The notes under the pieces were generated by a model that saw only the letters and a program-made list of their open reading frames with translations, was not told the origin of the DNA and ran no database searches. From a virus: a stretch of 64,000 nt of DNA. Below are positions 45,601 through 53,305 of the stretch, piece by piece. Within the stretch, counting starts at the first letter, position 1; each line of letters opens with the position of its first letter. The stretch lies in the IMG/VR virus record IMGVR_UViG_3300032157_000002, positions 38,271 through 102,270 of that record, one strand, 5' to 3'. Position numbers and translations under genes: made by a program.

Positions 45601-48585
45601 CCGTTCCGCATTCATGATCTAGGGGCATGGGATTCGCCAACTCATTGGCGCGGCACGGAGGGCTGGGTTCACTCCTGGCAGAGCACGCGCGGTTATGACC
45701 ATGAGCATCAGGAAGCGGCCTATGAGATTTCCGTCGCCGCCGAACGCTTTGACCGGATGCCTTATTCTGCCGAGACTAATCGTCAGTTCCAGGAAAAGCT
45801 CATCCAAATCCTGGAGGCCTATGGCTATGATCATATCCTCTACGCCAACACCGCAGAAGGCAATGGCGAAGACAGCATGATCGTCTGGCGGCCTGAACAA
45901 GTGCGTTCGGCCAATGATCTGTTCGATCCGCGCGCGGTGGGCTCCCCAGGGCTGTTCGCCTCGACACCTTTCCTGGAGGCAGACCTTCGCGAACGCCTTA
46001 ATGAGATGCTGGTGGATGAAGCCAGGATGGCGTTGTTCGCGCTGCAATCTGGTGCCGGGGGCGATCTCGCCCAGACTTCAGCCTTCAAGCGCTGGTTCGG
46101 CGATAGCAAGGTGGTGGACGCTGAAGGCAAGCCGCGCATTGTTTATCACGGCACCGAGCGTGCCGGGTTTGACCGCTTCGATCCCTATATGCAAAACAAA
46201 TCAAGCGGTACAGGGGCAACTGGTTTCTATTTCACTAACCACCCGTTGGGAGCTGAGACTTATTCTGGCACCAGAGCTGACGCATTAGTCTCTGACGATC
46301 CGGATTTTGATCCTCGCTTGGATGGGAGTCCTGGCAATTATGCTGTCTTCCTTTCCATGAAGAATCCGCTTGTGGTGGATTTCCAGAATGAGGACGGCTA
46401 TAGCGGAAGCTGGGATGATGCCCCAGAGGATAGCGGTTTTGGTGGCCAAAGCATCAATGATATTGCCGAGTATGCTGAGGGAGCCGGTTTTGACGGCGTA
46501 ATAGCCACTAATATTATGGATGAAGGTGCGCATGGTAACGGCTATGGCTGGGGGGACACCACCTATATCGTCTTCTCCCCCAACCAGATCAAATCCGCCT
46601 TCAATCGCGGCACCTTCGATCCCAATGATGACCGGATCATGTATGCTCTCGCTGGCAAGCGCGCCATCGGTGCTCCCAAAGGCTTGCTTCCCACTGCCGA
46701 GCGCATGCAGGAGCGCGGTGCCAAGCCCGATCAAATCTGGCAACAAACCGGCTGGGCACAAGGCCCGGATACCAAATGGCGCTGGGAGATCGATGATAGC
46801 CGGGCACGGATCACCAATCTGGACAAAATCTTGGCCGGCGCCAAAGCGTCGCCGGGCTTTTTCAAGCGCATTATGGGCGGCCAGCAGAAATCGGCGCCAG
46901 CCGGGGGCATCCAGAAACAGACCAACATCCCGCTGATCAATCTGCTGGATCATCCCCAGCTCTACAGCGCTTATCCCTTCCTGCGTCAGATGCGGGTGGA
47001 TTTGACCTATGGGGCGGGGGTGCAGGAAAGGGGTGCGCTGCGCGAGAAGACGGCGCGGTGGACCGAGGGCGATGATCCGCGTGGGCACTTCAACGTCAAG
47101 ATTTACAAGCCAATCCAGGTTTCGGCCTCTTCGCCAGAGGGCATTAAGTCGGTGCTGATGCATGAGATTCAGCACTACATTCAGAACCGAGAGGGGTTCT
47201 CGAAGGGGTCGGATTTCCGGGATTCCGGTCGCCCCTCTACCTTCGTCACTGACGAAAAGCAATCCACTGCGCTCTATGATCCAGGTCGCGATGATGATTG
47301 GGTCAACACGACTTATGGGCGAGATCGCAAAACCTTGCTGAAGATGACTCTGCCTGAGCAAAATGCGCTGGCCATCCTTGAAGCCTTCGCTGGTCTGGAT
47401 AAAGCCAGGGCGCGCAAGGCTGCCGGCGAGACAAAGGGTGAGCGCGGCCACGCCGATATTGATACTGTCATCAAAGAATACGAGGCGCTTATCAAGGATT
47501 ACGGCCGAGTCCTTGAACTGTCCATGCTAGTCGATCCCAAGGACTACCGCAACAGCGCAGGTGAATGGGAGGCTCGCGAAGTCCAGAACCGCCTTAATAT
47601 GTCGGCTGCCGAGCGCCAGAAGCAGTCGCCTTTCGCCAATGCGCCAGCCAACCTTGGCAACACTTCCGGTCAGACCCGAGACTATTCCAAGGCCTATGAT
47701 GAAGTCATGCGCCGGGCGGAAGTGTTCAAAGCCATCAAGGAACGCTGGGCACAGCGCCAACCGGTAGTGCCGGGGCTTAGCGTCATGCGCACGAACGAAG
47801 CCAACCTTGAATATGTCGCTGGTAGCGAGGAGGATGCGAGCGGCATGGTGATCGTTCGGATCGACGACGACCAGACCGCGCGGCTGTTTCTTGCCGACGA
47901 CTTCCTGAACAAGCCATATGCCGAACAGAAGCGCTTCATGGACGGCATTATGCGCGATCTGAACAAGCGCAATCTGATCGTTTCCGGAGCCAAGCCGAAC
48001 GGCTACGAACTCCAGGACAAAGATATCCCGTTCTGGAAGCGTTATGACCCGACCAAAATCGCCTTCGATCTCCGGCTTTACCGCGAGGAGATCATGGAAA
48101 AAGCCAGGGAGCGCTATGGCGATGATGTCGAGGTGGAGATCAATCCGGATGACGATGACGATGGCGTTGTTATCGTAACCACGCCAAAGATGAAGGCTGA
48201 TTTCCTCAAGCTAGAGCAAGATTTTGAGAAGGTTGATCAGCAATATGCTAATTTTCAGAATAAGCTTGTAGAGAAATATGGCTGGAACTTCATGGCTGAG
48301 TGGACAAAGCAGGAGAAAGACCGCTATGAGGCTATGGAAAAAAAGAGCGCCGACCTTCAGGCAGAGATGATTGAGGGATCGACAGATTATCTTGATCTCG
48401 ACTTCATCTTCGAGGGCCGCGACTCCCATGCTCGCCCGGCTGGCGTTGACTACGAGACTTGGATGCGCGCGGTCGCCGAGGAACAACTTCTGCGCATGGG
48501 AAAAATGCCACGGCCGGGCGAAGAAGTTGATTTTGAGGACTTAATCCCCTCGCAAGAGATTGTGGGAAATCACGCGAATCACTAG
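39676..48585 (+). CDS. Giant polyvalent virion protein (2969 residues)
   Basis: N-terminal FNPF motif (about 8-11), a Gly/Ala-rich hydrophobic region (about 215-385) as in ejection proteins, then linked domains. A segment with HDAFGH at 1425-1430 matches a domain known from polyvalent phage proteins. HEITH at 1678-1682 and HEIQH at 2496-2500 are two HExxH metallopeptidase-like sites. Two ADP-ribosyltransferase-like domains begin near WHGT (H1905) and YHGT (H2158), the latter followed by GFYFTNHPLGAETY. Such proteins enter the cell with the DNA and act on host targets. The dispersed repeat lies inside its first 45 codons. Confidence 0.85.
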   Translation: MAWKIVNFNPFASPAPEEEEPTGPAIPPGVPPGANVDRERQALTQVDLTKFGEAYDPFQAFQQTDEKAKAPAARAPAEERPEGWAAAIDPQQYKEAAKGIAPGAIQFTGTTMQGLAAAPAVGQANAFKFGQGQQTVWDRIDRGEKVPEMEDAAGYQHMTADQRRQLRADASKASQEFKPTVLADQPLYKAGEAVKEYAKTVLPAAPGYESAVGRQLGEGLGSMLAGLPFGAIGRIPATIFFGAGGAGEAGTRAIAYDQAEKRAGRPGLTQEQINGAAIWGIAPGTTDLLPVEVILGRLRVPEPLKKPLAKAIGRIGGQAFIEGAQEGGQAFLQNAIAQDYNPSQGLTEGVAGEAGIGSGVGGIAQLGKELGGLALAGFGGRRGATAQPGQAPDAGAGDPFAQPLQPAPTGPAGEITTTGPIDVEFEDLVPADRRLPSPQVDRPAQQSGMEPPLSPTVSPQGRGWALPPAPAANTAPRGVLPPPSPSSSVPGSVDAAPAAPILQEQFGTTQDRAGGVSTPSVSAPAPNAPEMAASPNAISTQDIMYALSGMKPSRDNLGYYSKALESANGLKQEKGTSEQMLAQLKTAGVKDAEIKATGLDRFLSERPSVTKQEITDFLTQNRVQLQQNTYGFAGHPELKELREQLAQERAIVAGGRPRLNMAKANLPERADQWPESVRQLAIEVQRAEWNIDRLERDIRNIVDPNDWDVARRRGSYVDEPQSETRWRDYSLDPDNKTYREDVVSLGQDARDREIEARFREITPEWEALRGKPHLVPSEVTRLAELDKERLSLAAESRRKAESDFTSGHWDEPNIVAHIRSAIFTDNKGRQVYNLDELQSDWGQKIREGGTSDPEKTAELKRISDEASEWNSSRKAEAQKDLEANAQLLEPKLRESKPYGVIDYGIVNPEGEANWEGRYLVKGVTETPWNLGSLSGKITYWPQTFNWKGEPQGEAWIASADNGMFSNAQMRSLDGALDQIRSHIRKINIKKRLELATTRALNDGNTELARRMNGWIDAINEAEQKANLAYAEWQTAKNSAPGHPLVNTTDQWVTTALRRVIQQAADEGVDGITITPGKVQAERFDLSKKVKELVYDPQRQILTARLHSGGRGFTHENVPPEQLKNYVGKEAAEKLLASPVVDDTLGSVHRLSGLDMEMGGEGMKATYDGIYPRTLLKLLQKLDPSIKPEKTRLKPAGPGGEASEFDYDFTYFPLTQKAKAKLAEEGQPLFALGAKNEGRERSGDGGRRSASGSLAPLKGAPVVEGATGPDPRIVAAAEQYAAEVGIPLRRQAVFATVNEKLAGRIAQAYEEMAHNPRDPQVAAAYDDMIQQTIAQYRALEKAGYKFFFYDETNDPYEGNPWNSIRDLRQNQKMGVFATEAGFGSGATDLNVDDSPMLRDSGIRWPYGAVDGPAKRVLVNDLFRAVHDAFGHSMEGAGFRARGEENAWQAHIRLYYGPAVGAVTSETRGQNSWLNFGPYGEANRNASVEDTIFADQKIGLMPSWTWEEGRVGDEDGDPSFAVSTTDEDTQQEIRQAIGSGKIFHVPNAINNAVFRGLEGAMDAVPDDHYVAVLNRIIPLNTTTADLNEMAQAQYGKPHSRLTPEQQAAIEGQLEGEVGSVKIRAIFRDRAGEEFEMEGDLDTLLGVRAFYVQSGTRPGIGFTRLSLAGKFHESLRGELRHEITHALRVQGRIDPRSWGALLRHANNLSILDRDLKEYLSAIGHPLAEETEAGLTLRDAYEEAYDGMADLQERLDQESVAHLVELYSHGALGESAEPVKPLLDGIISGKYSKRAPWAEVEASLDQELTPQIKQLLQEELDAVARSDQGGQLSAAPGAGLQSGEPASARIAPRPEDFARSPRIGESLDRKRLAGRLRDKAIDRYLGGWFEPAAARQRAEMQGFTTPTWHGTRDLDFLVPNPAVPGKDWGFHMATTIPLAANDRIGMSDLAMIDNPWKEAPYREWRVGGNVMPLLVKAKKPFRIHDLGAWDSPTHWRGTEGWVHSWQSTRGYDHEHQEAAYEISVAAERFDRMPYSAETNRQFQEKLIQILEAYGYDHILYANTAEGNGEDSMIVWRPEQVRSANDLFDPRAVGSPGLFASTPFLEADLRERLNEMLVDEARMALFALQSGAGGDLAQTSAFKRWFGDSKVVDAEGKPRIVYHGTERAGFDRFDPYMQNKSSGTGATGFYFTNHPLGAETYSGTRADALVSDDPDFDPRLDGSPGNYAVFLSMKNPLVVDFQNEDGYSGSWDDAPEDSGFGGQSINDIAEYAEGAGFDGVIATNIMDEGAHGNGYGWGDTTYIVFSPNQIKSAFNRGTFDPNDDRIMYALAGKRAIGAPKGLLPTAERMQERGAKPDQIWQQTGWAQGPDTKWRWEIDDSRARITNLDKILAGAKASPGFFKRIMGGQQKSAPAGGIQKQTNIPLINLLDHPQLYSAYPFLRQMRVDLTYGAGVQERGALREKTARWTEGDDPRGHFNVKIYKPIQVSASSPEGIKSVLMHEIQHYIQNREGFSKGSDFRDSGRPSTFVTDEKQSTALYDPGRDDDWVNTTYGRDRKTLLKMTLPEQNALAILEAFAGLDKARARKAAGETKGERGHADIDTVIKEYEALIKDYGRVLELSMLVDPKDYRNSAGEWEAREVQNRLNMSAAERQKQSPFANAPANLGNTSGQTRDYSKAYDEVMRRAEVFKAIKERWAQRQPVVPGLSVMRTNEANLEYVAGSEEDASGMVIVRIDDDQTARLFLADDFLNKPYAEQKRFMDGIMRDLNKRNLIVSGAKPNGYELQDKDIPFWKRYDPTKIAFDLRLYREEIMEKARERYGDDVEVEINPDDDDDGVVIVTTPKMKADFLKLEQDFEKVDQQYANFQNKLVEKYGWNFMAEWTKQEKDRYEAMEKKSADLQAEMIEGSTDYLDLDFIFEGRDSHARPAGVDYETWMRAVAEEQLLRMGKMPRPGEEVDFEDLIPSQEIVGNHANH
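39771..39796 (+). repeat. Dispersed repeat, copy 3 (inside coding sequence)
   Basis: Shares GGGAGCGAACGTT and TCGTGAGCGA with the copies at 17553 and 34635, and encodes GANVDRER within the polyvalent protein. It is followed by CGCTCAC, which pairs with its GTGAGCG. Confidence 0.6.
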
Positions 48586-48642
48586 GATCACATACTAAAT
48601 CTGGGGTGTTTGTTGAGCGTCCCCCACGAGCCGAGGTAGGCT

Positions 48643-49557
48643 ATGGCGGGCGAAACACAATACGGCATTGATCCCCTCGCGCTGATTAAGCGCGAAGAGG
48701 GCTTTGCCCCCAGGGCCAAATGGGACATCCGGCAATATTCGGGAGGCTATGGCTCAAAAGCGGCGCCCGGCGAGACCTTCACCCAGGAAAAAGCCGATGC
48801 CTATTTGCGGCGCGATGCCTCCGGGCCAATGGCTTGGGTCGAGAAGAATGCCCCCAATGCCACCCCCGGCCAGAAAGCGGCGCTGATCTCCTTTGGCTAT
48901 AATCTGGGGGAAGACGATCTCGACAAGCTGCGGCCCGATATTGAGGCTGGCAATTGGGAGCGGGTTGGCGCGCGCATGCTCGCCTTCAACAAGGCCCTCA
49001 ATGAGCGCACCGGCCAGCTTGAGCCACTGCCGGGGCTGACCGAGCGGCGCAAGCGCGAGGCCGCCTTAGTGATGGGCGGCGAGCTGCCGGCCAATCTGGT
49101 GGCCAGCGTGCAGTCTCCAACCGGCTCGGCCTCCAGGACATCTCCTTCATCATCTGCCCCTCAAGAGGACAAAGGCATGCTTAACATTCTCTCTGCCCTT
49201 GGCGGCAATGCTTCGCTGATGGCTGGGCTCGGCAAGGGGCTCGGCATGGAAAATATGGCCAATGCTGGGGGCCAGAATTCAGTGTTTGGCGCGCTGGGCT
49301 CGCTGTTTGGCCAGGGCGGCGGTTCTGGTGGCCAAGAAGGCGGCGGTAATGCGAATGCTGTCCTGGCGCAAAATGCGATGACGGCAGCCGCTGGCTCTCC
49401 GGAAGAAGAAAAAGAGAGAGAGAAGGAGAGGCAAAACGGCATCCAGCGCAAGCCGGTCGATTTGGCGGCGCTGAGCAAAATCCTCCAGCAGCGGGCGCAA
49501 TTGGGCGCTGGCGGCGGGGGCTTCACAGGGCAGAATAAGGGCCTGGGAGTGGGCTAA
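48643..49557 (+). CDS. GH24 lysozyme with long C-terminal tail (virion-associated)
   Basis: 304 residues. Residues about 8-150 are a GH24 phage lysozyme: catalytic Glu in IKREEGF (about residue 19), the YSGGYGSK segment in place of TIGYGH, and AALISFGYNLGEDDLDKL, then RRKREAALVMGG. Beyond residue 165 is a Ser/Gly-rich tail with a Glu/Lys-rich stretch. The tail and its position among virion genes suggest a lysozyme carried in the particle that opens peptidoglycan during entry, separate from the GH19 endolysin. Confidence 0.8.
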   Translation: MAGETQYGIDPLALIKREEGFAPRAKWDIRQYSGGYGSKAAPGETFTQEKADAYLRRDASGPMAWVEKNAPNATPGQKAALISFGYNLGEDDLDKLRPDIEAGNWERVGARMLAFNKALNERTGQLEPLPGLTERRKREAALVMGGELPANLVASVQSPTGSASRTSPSSSAPQEDKGMLNILSALGGNASLMAGLGKGLGMENMANAGGQNSVFGALGSLFGQGGGSGGQEGGGNANAVLAQNAMTAAAGSPEEEKEREKERQNGIQRKPVDLAALSKILQQRAQLGAGGGGFTGQNKGLGVG

Positions 49558-50534
49558 TGACTGTCAATCTCTGGAGCACAACCGCAGCCAGCAATTCAAC
49601 CGCCGATTCCACTATAAATTGGCGGGAGGGCCAATCGCCTTCGACGGTGAACAATTCTTCCCGTGCGATGATGGCCGCGATTGCCAAATGGCGCGATGAT
49701 CAGGCTGGCAATATCGTCACCGGGGGCTCCTCAACCGCCTATACCATCACCACCAATCAGAGCCTGACTCCGCTGGTTGACGGCTATACAGTCTGGGCGC
49801 GGATGGATGAAACCAATGGCGTCAGCCCGACGCTCAATGTGGATTCAACCGGGGCCAAGGCCATCCGGGTCTCAACCGGCACCGCCGTGCCAACCGGTGC
49901 AATGCCCGGTGGCTCGGTGCAAAAATTCACCTATGACAGCGGTGATGATTGTTGGTATGTCGCCAGCTTTTACGCCACCACCAGCTTGGCGCTCACCGGC
50001 CTTCAGCTTCATGAAGCCACCGAACTCACCTCGGCGGCGACGGATGATGAGCTGGTCATTTATGATCTGTCGGCGACCACCAATAAGCGCATCACTCTCG
50101 CTAATCTGACCACCTCGCTTGTGCCAACGGAATCGGCGGCGGGCTTTGTTGAAATGGCCACCGACGCTGAAATCCGCTCGGCGGCAACGGGCGCCAAGGC
50201 GGTGATGGCGCAGGATTTGGAGACCGCCTCAGCCCTGGTCGCGCTCACCGATGCCGGCACGGTCGCGGTGGATTGGGATGCTGGCATCAATTTCTCCCTG
50301 ACGGTCACCGCTAACCGCGCCATCGGCAATCCGACCAATGGCCAGCCCGGCACATGGCGCACCATTCTGGTGCAGGGCGACGACACCACCGATCGGACCA
50401 TTACATTTGGGGCGCAATATTTGGGCGAGGTGCCAACCATCACCGATTGCGACAGCGGGCGCTGGTATTTGATCTCGATTTATTGCGTCACCTCGTCTCA
50501 TTTTGTTGCCTCCTCCAAGCGGGCGAAGGGGTAA
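49557..50534 (+). CDS. Tail fibre/receptor-binding protein, N-terminal type
   Basis: 325 residues, starting in a TAATGA overlap. The N-terminus (NLWSTTAASNSTADSTINWREGQSPSTVNNSSRAMMAAIAKWRDDQ) is the attachment-type sequence found at the start of many phage tail fibres. The body is beta-rich with Ser/Thr/Gly (WARMDETNGVSPTLNVDSTGA), ending in a small C-terminal domain. First of four tail-protein genes. Confidence 0.75.
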   Translation: MTVNLWSTTAASNSTADSTINWREGQSPSTVNNSSRAMMAAIAKWRDDQAGNIVTGGSSTAYTITTNQSLTPLVDGYTVWARMDETNGVSPTLNVDSTGAKAIRVSTGTAVPTGAMPGGSVQKFTYDSGDDCWYVASFYATTSLALTGLQLHEATELTSAATDDELVIYDLSATTNKRITLANLTTSLVPTESAAGFVEMATDAEIRSAATGAKAVMAQDLETASALVALTDAGTVAVDWDAGINFSLTVTANRAIGNPTNGQPGTWRTILVQGDDTTDRTITFGAQYLGEVPTITDCDSGRWYLISIYCVTSSHFVASSKRAKG

Positions 50535-50541
50535 GGGGGTC

Positions 50542-51201
50542 ATGACCTTCCTTCCCGGTCACTTCCCCGCAGGAGCGCCGAGCTTTGTCGAGAAGTTGAC
50601 GACGATCAGTTTTATTCAAGCCTTTGGCGGCACGGACACCAGTGTGACTGCGCCTTCGGATATCCATGAGGGTGACCTCATCATCTTCATCAATGTGGCT
50701 GGTGAATATGGGGGAACTCAGACGACGGTGCCGACCGGGTTTACCCTGATCCAGAATCGGTGGGGTTCAGGCAATGCCGCCTTCAACGTTAGCGGCAAGA
50801 TTACCGTAAGTAGCGATGCCGGGTCTACTCTCAGTGGCCTGACAGCGAGTGACTTCCGTCAGATTTTAGGCCTGCATTATCGCGGCAATAGCAAGCTCCG
50901 CAGTATCAGCAGTGCGCAAGACGCCTTCTATGCCGAAACGTCCGGCAATCCCGGTGGCGATACGGTCGGAAGCTCAGCCGGCACGCTCCCTACGATCGCG
51001 TTCGGCATCGCCTGGACCTCTGGATCGGACGCTATTCTTGAGATCGATGGCTCAACCAGTGGTCTTATATCCGTCAATGCCCCGCTAAAGATGGGTCACC
51101 GCATCTATAATATCGGCGACACGCCAGATGATCACTTCATAGACGCTGGCGATGCCGGTGGCTTTAACCAGCTTCTCGGTTTTTACCTCAATTTCACCTG
51201 A
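50542..51201 (+). CDS. Tail-associated protein (paralogue A)
   Basis: 219 residues from the ATG at 50542 (AAGGGGGT upstream). Beta-rich, beginning MTFLPGHFPAGAPSFVEKLTTISF. The core (SDIHEGDLIIFINVAG, PTGFTLIQNRWGSGN) is clearly similar to the protein at 52554 (GGIQAGDMIVLLDAAI, PSGFTVISNQLASAGN). The fold resembles small beta-sandwich phage tail proteins of unknown ligand. Possibly a receptor-binding tip. Confidence 0.65.
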   Translation: MTFLPGHFPAGAPSFVEKLTTISFIQAFGGTDTSVTAPSDIHEGDLIIFINVAGEYGGTQTTVPTGFTLIQNRWGSGNAAFNVSGKITVSSDAGSTLSGLTASDFRQILGLHYRGNSKLRSISSAQDAFYAETSGNPGGDTVGSSAGTLPTIAFGIAWTSGSDAILEIDGSTSGLISVNAPLKMGHRIYNIGDTPDDHFIDAGDAGGFNQLLGFYLNFT

Positions 51202-51213
51202 CGGCAGGGCGCA

Positions 51214-52557
51214 ATGACAGCGGTTAAGACTGAGATTGGGGCTCAGGAGCAGGCCTTACGGGTTGTCTTGCAGCCAGTCCCAGACCTGGAGGCTAAGGAA
51301 GTCCAGGCGGCGATTGAGGAGATTGTTGCTCAGCTCAGCAACGGTGTCGCGCCGCTTGGGGCGGAATATATTGTCGCCACGGCCAATGGCACGCTCACGG
51401 CGGAGCGAGTCGCGACCGATAGCGGTACCATTGACTTTGACGCCTCCACCCCAGGCCAGCTCCGGGCTCATGTGCTGGAAGTCCCCAATATCAGCGGCAA
51501 TGGCATTGTTGCCCGGATTGGCGTTGCCACCTATGACAATGTGACCATCACCGGCACCGCCAATGAGATTGAGGTGACCAATGGCGATGGCGTCGCCGGC
51601 AATCCCACGATTGGCCTGCCGAGCGATATCGTGCTGTCTGGTTCGGTGACGGTTGCCGATGAGGCCTATGACGCCACGGGTTGGAATGGCGACCTCACCG
51701 TGCCGACCAAAAATGCGGTGCGCGATAAGATCGAACTGGTGCTCGGCACCACGCTTCCGGCCACCTATCAGCCATTGGATGCCGACCTAACTTCCTGGGC
51801 GGGCGTCACCCGCGCCTCGGGCTTCGACACCTTTGCGGCCACGCCTTCTAGCGCCAATCTTGCCGCCTTGGTCACCAACGAAACCGGCTCGGGATCGCTG
51901 GTGTTTGGCACCTCGCCCAATATCACCACACCGACCGGCATCGTTAAGGGTGATGTGGGTCTGGGCAATGTCGATAACACTTCTGACGCCACGAAGAATG
52001 CGGCTGTCGCGACACTGACCAACAAGACTATTGCGCTGGGGTCAAATACGATCTCGGGCACCACGGCGCAATTCAATACCGCTTTGACCGATGGCGATTT
52101 TGCCACGCTCGCCGGCACTGAGACACTGAGCAACAAGACGCTGGTCGCGCCCGCGCTTGGCACCCCCGCTTCCGGCGTACTCTCCAATTGCACCGGTTAT
52201 CCGGAAAGCATCATCATCGCCTGTTCGGACGAAACCACCAATATCACCACCGGCACCGCGAAGGTCACCTTCCGGATGCCCTATGCCTTTACCCTGACGG
52301 GGGTGCGCGCTTCGGTGAATACCGCGCCGACCGGCTCGACCATCATCATCGATATCAATGAGAACGGTACGACCATCCTCTCCACCAAACTGAGTATCGA
52401 TGCCGGCGAGGAGACTTCGACCACAGCGGCTTCGGCAGCGGTTATCTCTGACGCCTCATTGGCTGATGATGCTGAGATTACCATTGATTTTGATCAGGTT
52501 GGCTCTTCGACTCCAGGGAAGGGTGTAAAGGTGACGCTGTTGGGGTCGCGGACATGA
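51214..52557 (+). CDS. Tail fibre-like protein
   Basis: 447 residues. It contains the GDVGLGNVDNTSDATKNAAVATLTNKTI type repeat found in phage tail fibres, with a second LSNKTL copy, and a C-terminal beta domain (FRMPYAFTLTGVRASVNTAPTGSTIIIDINENGTTIL) that resembles fibre tips. It lies between two paralogous small tail proteins. Probably trimeric and host-binding. Confidence 0.75.
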   Translation: MTAVKTEIGAQEQALRVVLQPVPDLEAKEVQAAIEEIVAQLSNGVAPLGAEYIVATANGTLTAERVATDSGTIDFDASTPGQLRAHVLEVPNISGNGIVARIGVATYDNVTITGTANEIEVTNGDGVAGNPTIGLPSDIVLSGSVTVADEAYDATGWNGDLTVPTKNAVRDKIELVLGTTLPATYQPLDADLTSWAGVTRASGFDTFAATPSSANLAALVTNETGSGSLVFGTSPNITTPTGIVKGDVGLGNVDNTSDATKNAAVATLTNKTIALGSNTISGTTAQFNTALTDGDFATLAGTETLSNKTLVAPALGTPASGVLSNCTGYPESIIIACSDETTNITTGTAKVTFRMPYAFTLTGVRASVNTAPTGSTIIIDINENGTTILSTKLSIDAGEETSTTAASAAVISDASLADDAEITIDFDQVGSSTPGKGVKVTLLGSRT

Positions 52558-53207
52558 GCCTGATGATCATCAATCCCTTTGTGTTCGCCGCTGCACCTGG
52601 GCTCACCACCATAACCCAGGTGCTATCAGCCACTTCAGCCGGTAGCACGATCAACTTCCCTGGCGGCATCCAGGCAGGGGATATGATTGTGCTACTCGAT
52701 GCCGCTATCCAGTCCGGAGGGTCGCCTACTGCCGTGACGCCTTCTGGCTTTACTGTGATCTCCAACCAACTCGCGTCGGCGGGCAATGCTTTACGCACAA
52801 TCGTAAGCTACAAATTAGCGGTCGGAACGGAGTCGGGCTCGCTGACCGGCATGAATGGTTCGGCGCAGAACAGCAAGTTGATGTATGTCTTCCGAGGGGA
52901 TATCGCCGCGACCCTCCTCACTCTGGCGGGGCTTACCCAACAAACAACCGATGCCAATCCTACCGCTCAGGTGGTGGCCGCTTCTGGCGGAGTCGCACCA
53001 TTGGTGGTGTTCGGCTGCTATTCTTGCGGTGACCCGATCAGCCCGCGCACGATGACACCAGCTAAGGATGGAGAATTGGCTAGTGCGTCCAGTGACGCAT
53101 ATCTTGCTTATAAAATTTACAATTCAGCACCCGCCGACGTGACCGTGGATATGGACGATGAAGTCTCCCGCAACACGTTGAGCAGCTTTTATATCCAGAT
53201 GGCGTGA
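52554..53207 (+). CDS. Tail-associated protein (paralogue B)
   Basis: 217 residues, overlapping the fibre gene by ATGA. A paralogue of 50542-51201: the same order of an N-terminal strand, GDM/LIV motif, PSGFTVI, and a C-terminal VTVDMDDEVSRNTLSSFYIQ. The conserved core with divergent surface fits a receptor-binding or tip role. Confidence 0.65.
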   Translation: MSLMIINPFVFAAAPGLTTITQVLSATSAGSTINFPGGIQAGDMIVLLDAAIQSGGSPTAVTPSGFTVISNQLASAGNALRTIVSYKLAVGTESGSLTGMNGSAQNSKLMYVFRGDIAATLLTLAGLTQQTTDANPTAQVVAASGGVAPLVVFGCYSCGDPISPRTMTPAKDGELASASSDAYLAYKIYNSAPADVTVDMDDEVSRNTLSSFYIQMA

Positions 53208-53213
53208 TATTGA

Positions 53214-53305
53214 TGCCCTATTTAACCATTGCCAGTTACCCAAAGGATACATCTAGGGCAGAGCGAATCTGTTAGCCTGCCGCTGAGAGAATAGCGGGGG
53301 CTATC
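53214..53305 (+). other. Hairpins before the endolysin gene
   Basis: TGCCCTA/TAGGGCA (53214-53260) encloses a loop with a TG ... CCCA core that partly resembles an SLE. A second hairpin, TAGC plus CCGCT pairing with AGCGG plus GCTA at about 53273-53303, includes the GGGGG that would serve as the endolysin ribosome site, so translation may be held back. Confidence 0.4.

Noticed and set aside
39676-48585. Giant protein as an N4-type virion RNA polymerase
   Set aside because: The size is similar, but no polymerase motifs were seen; the visible motifs are transferase- and peptidase-like.
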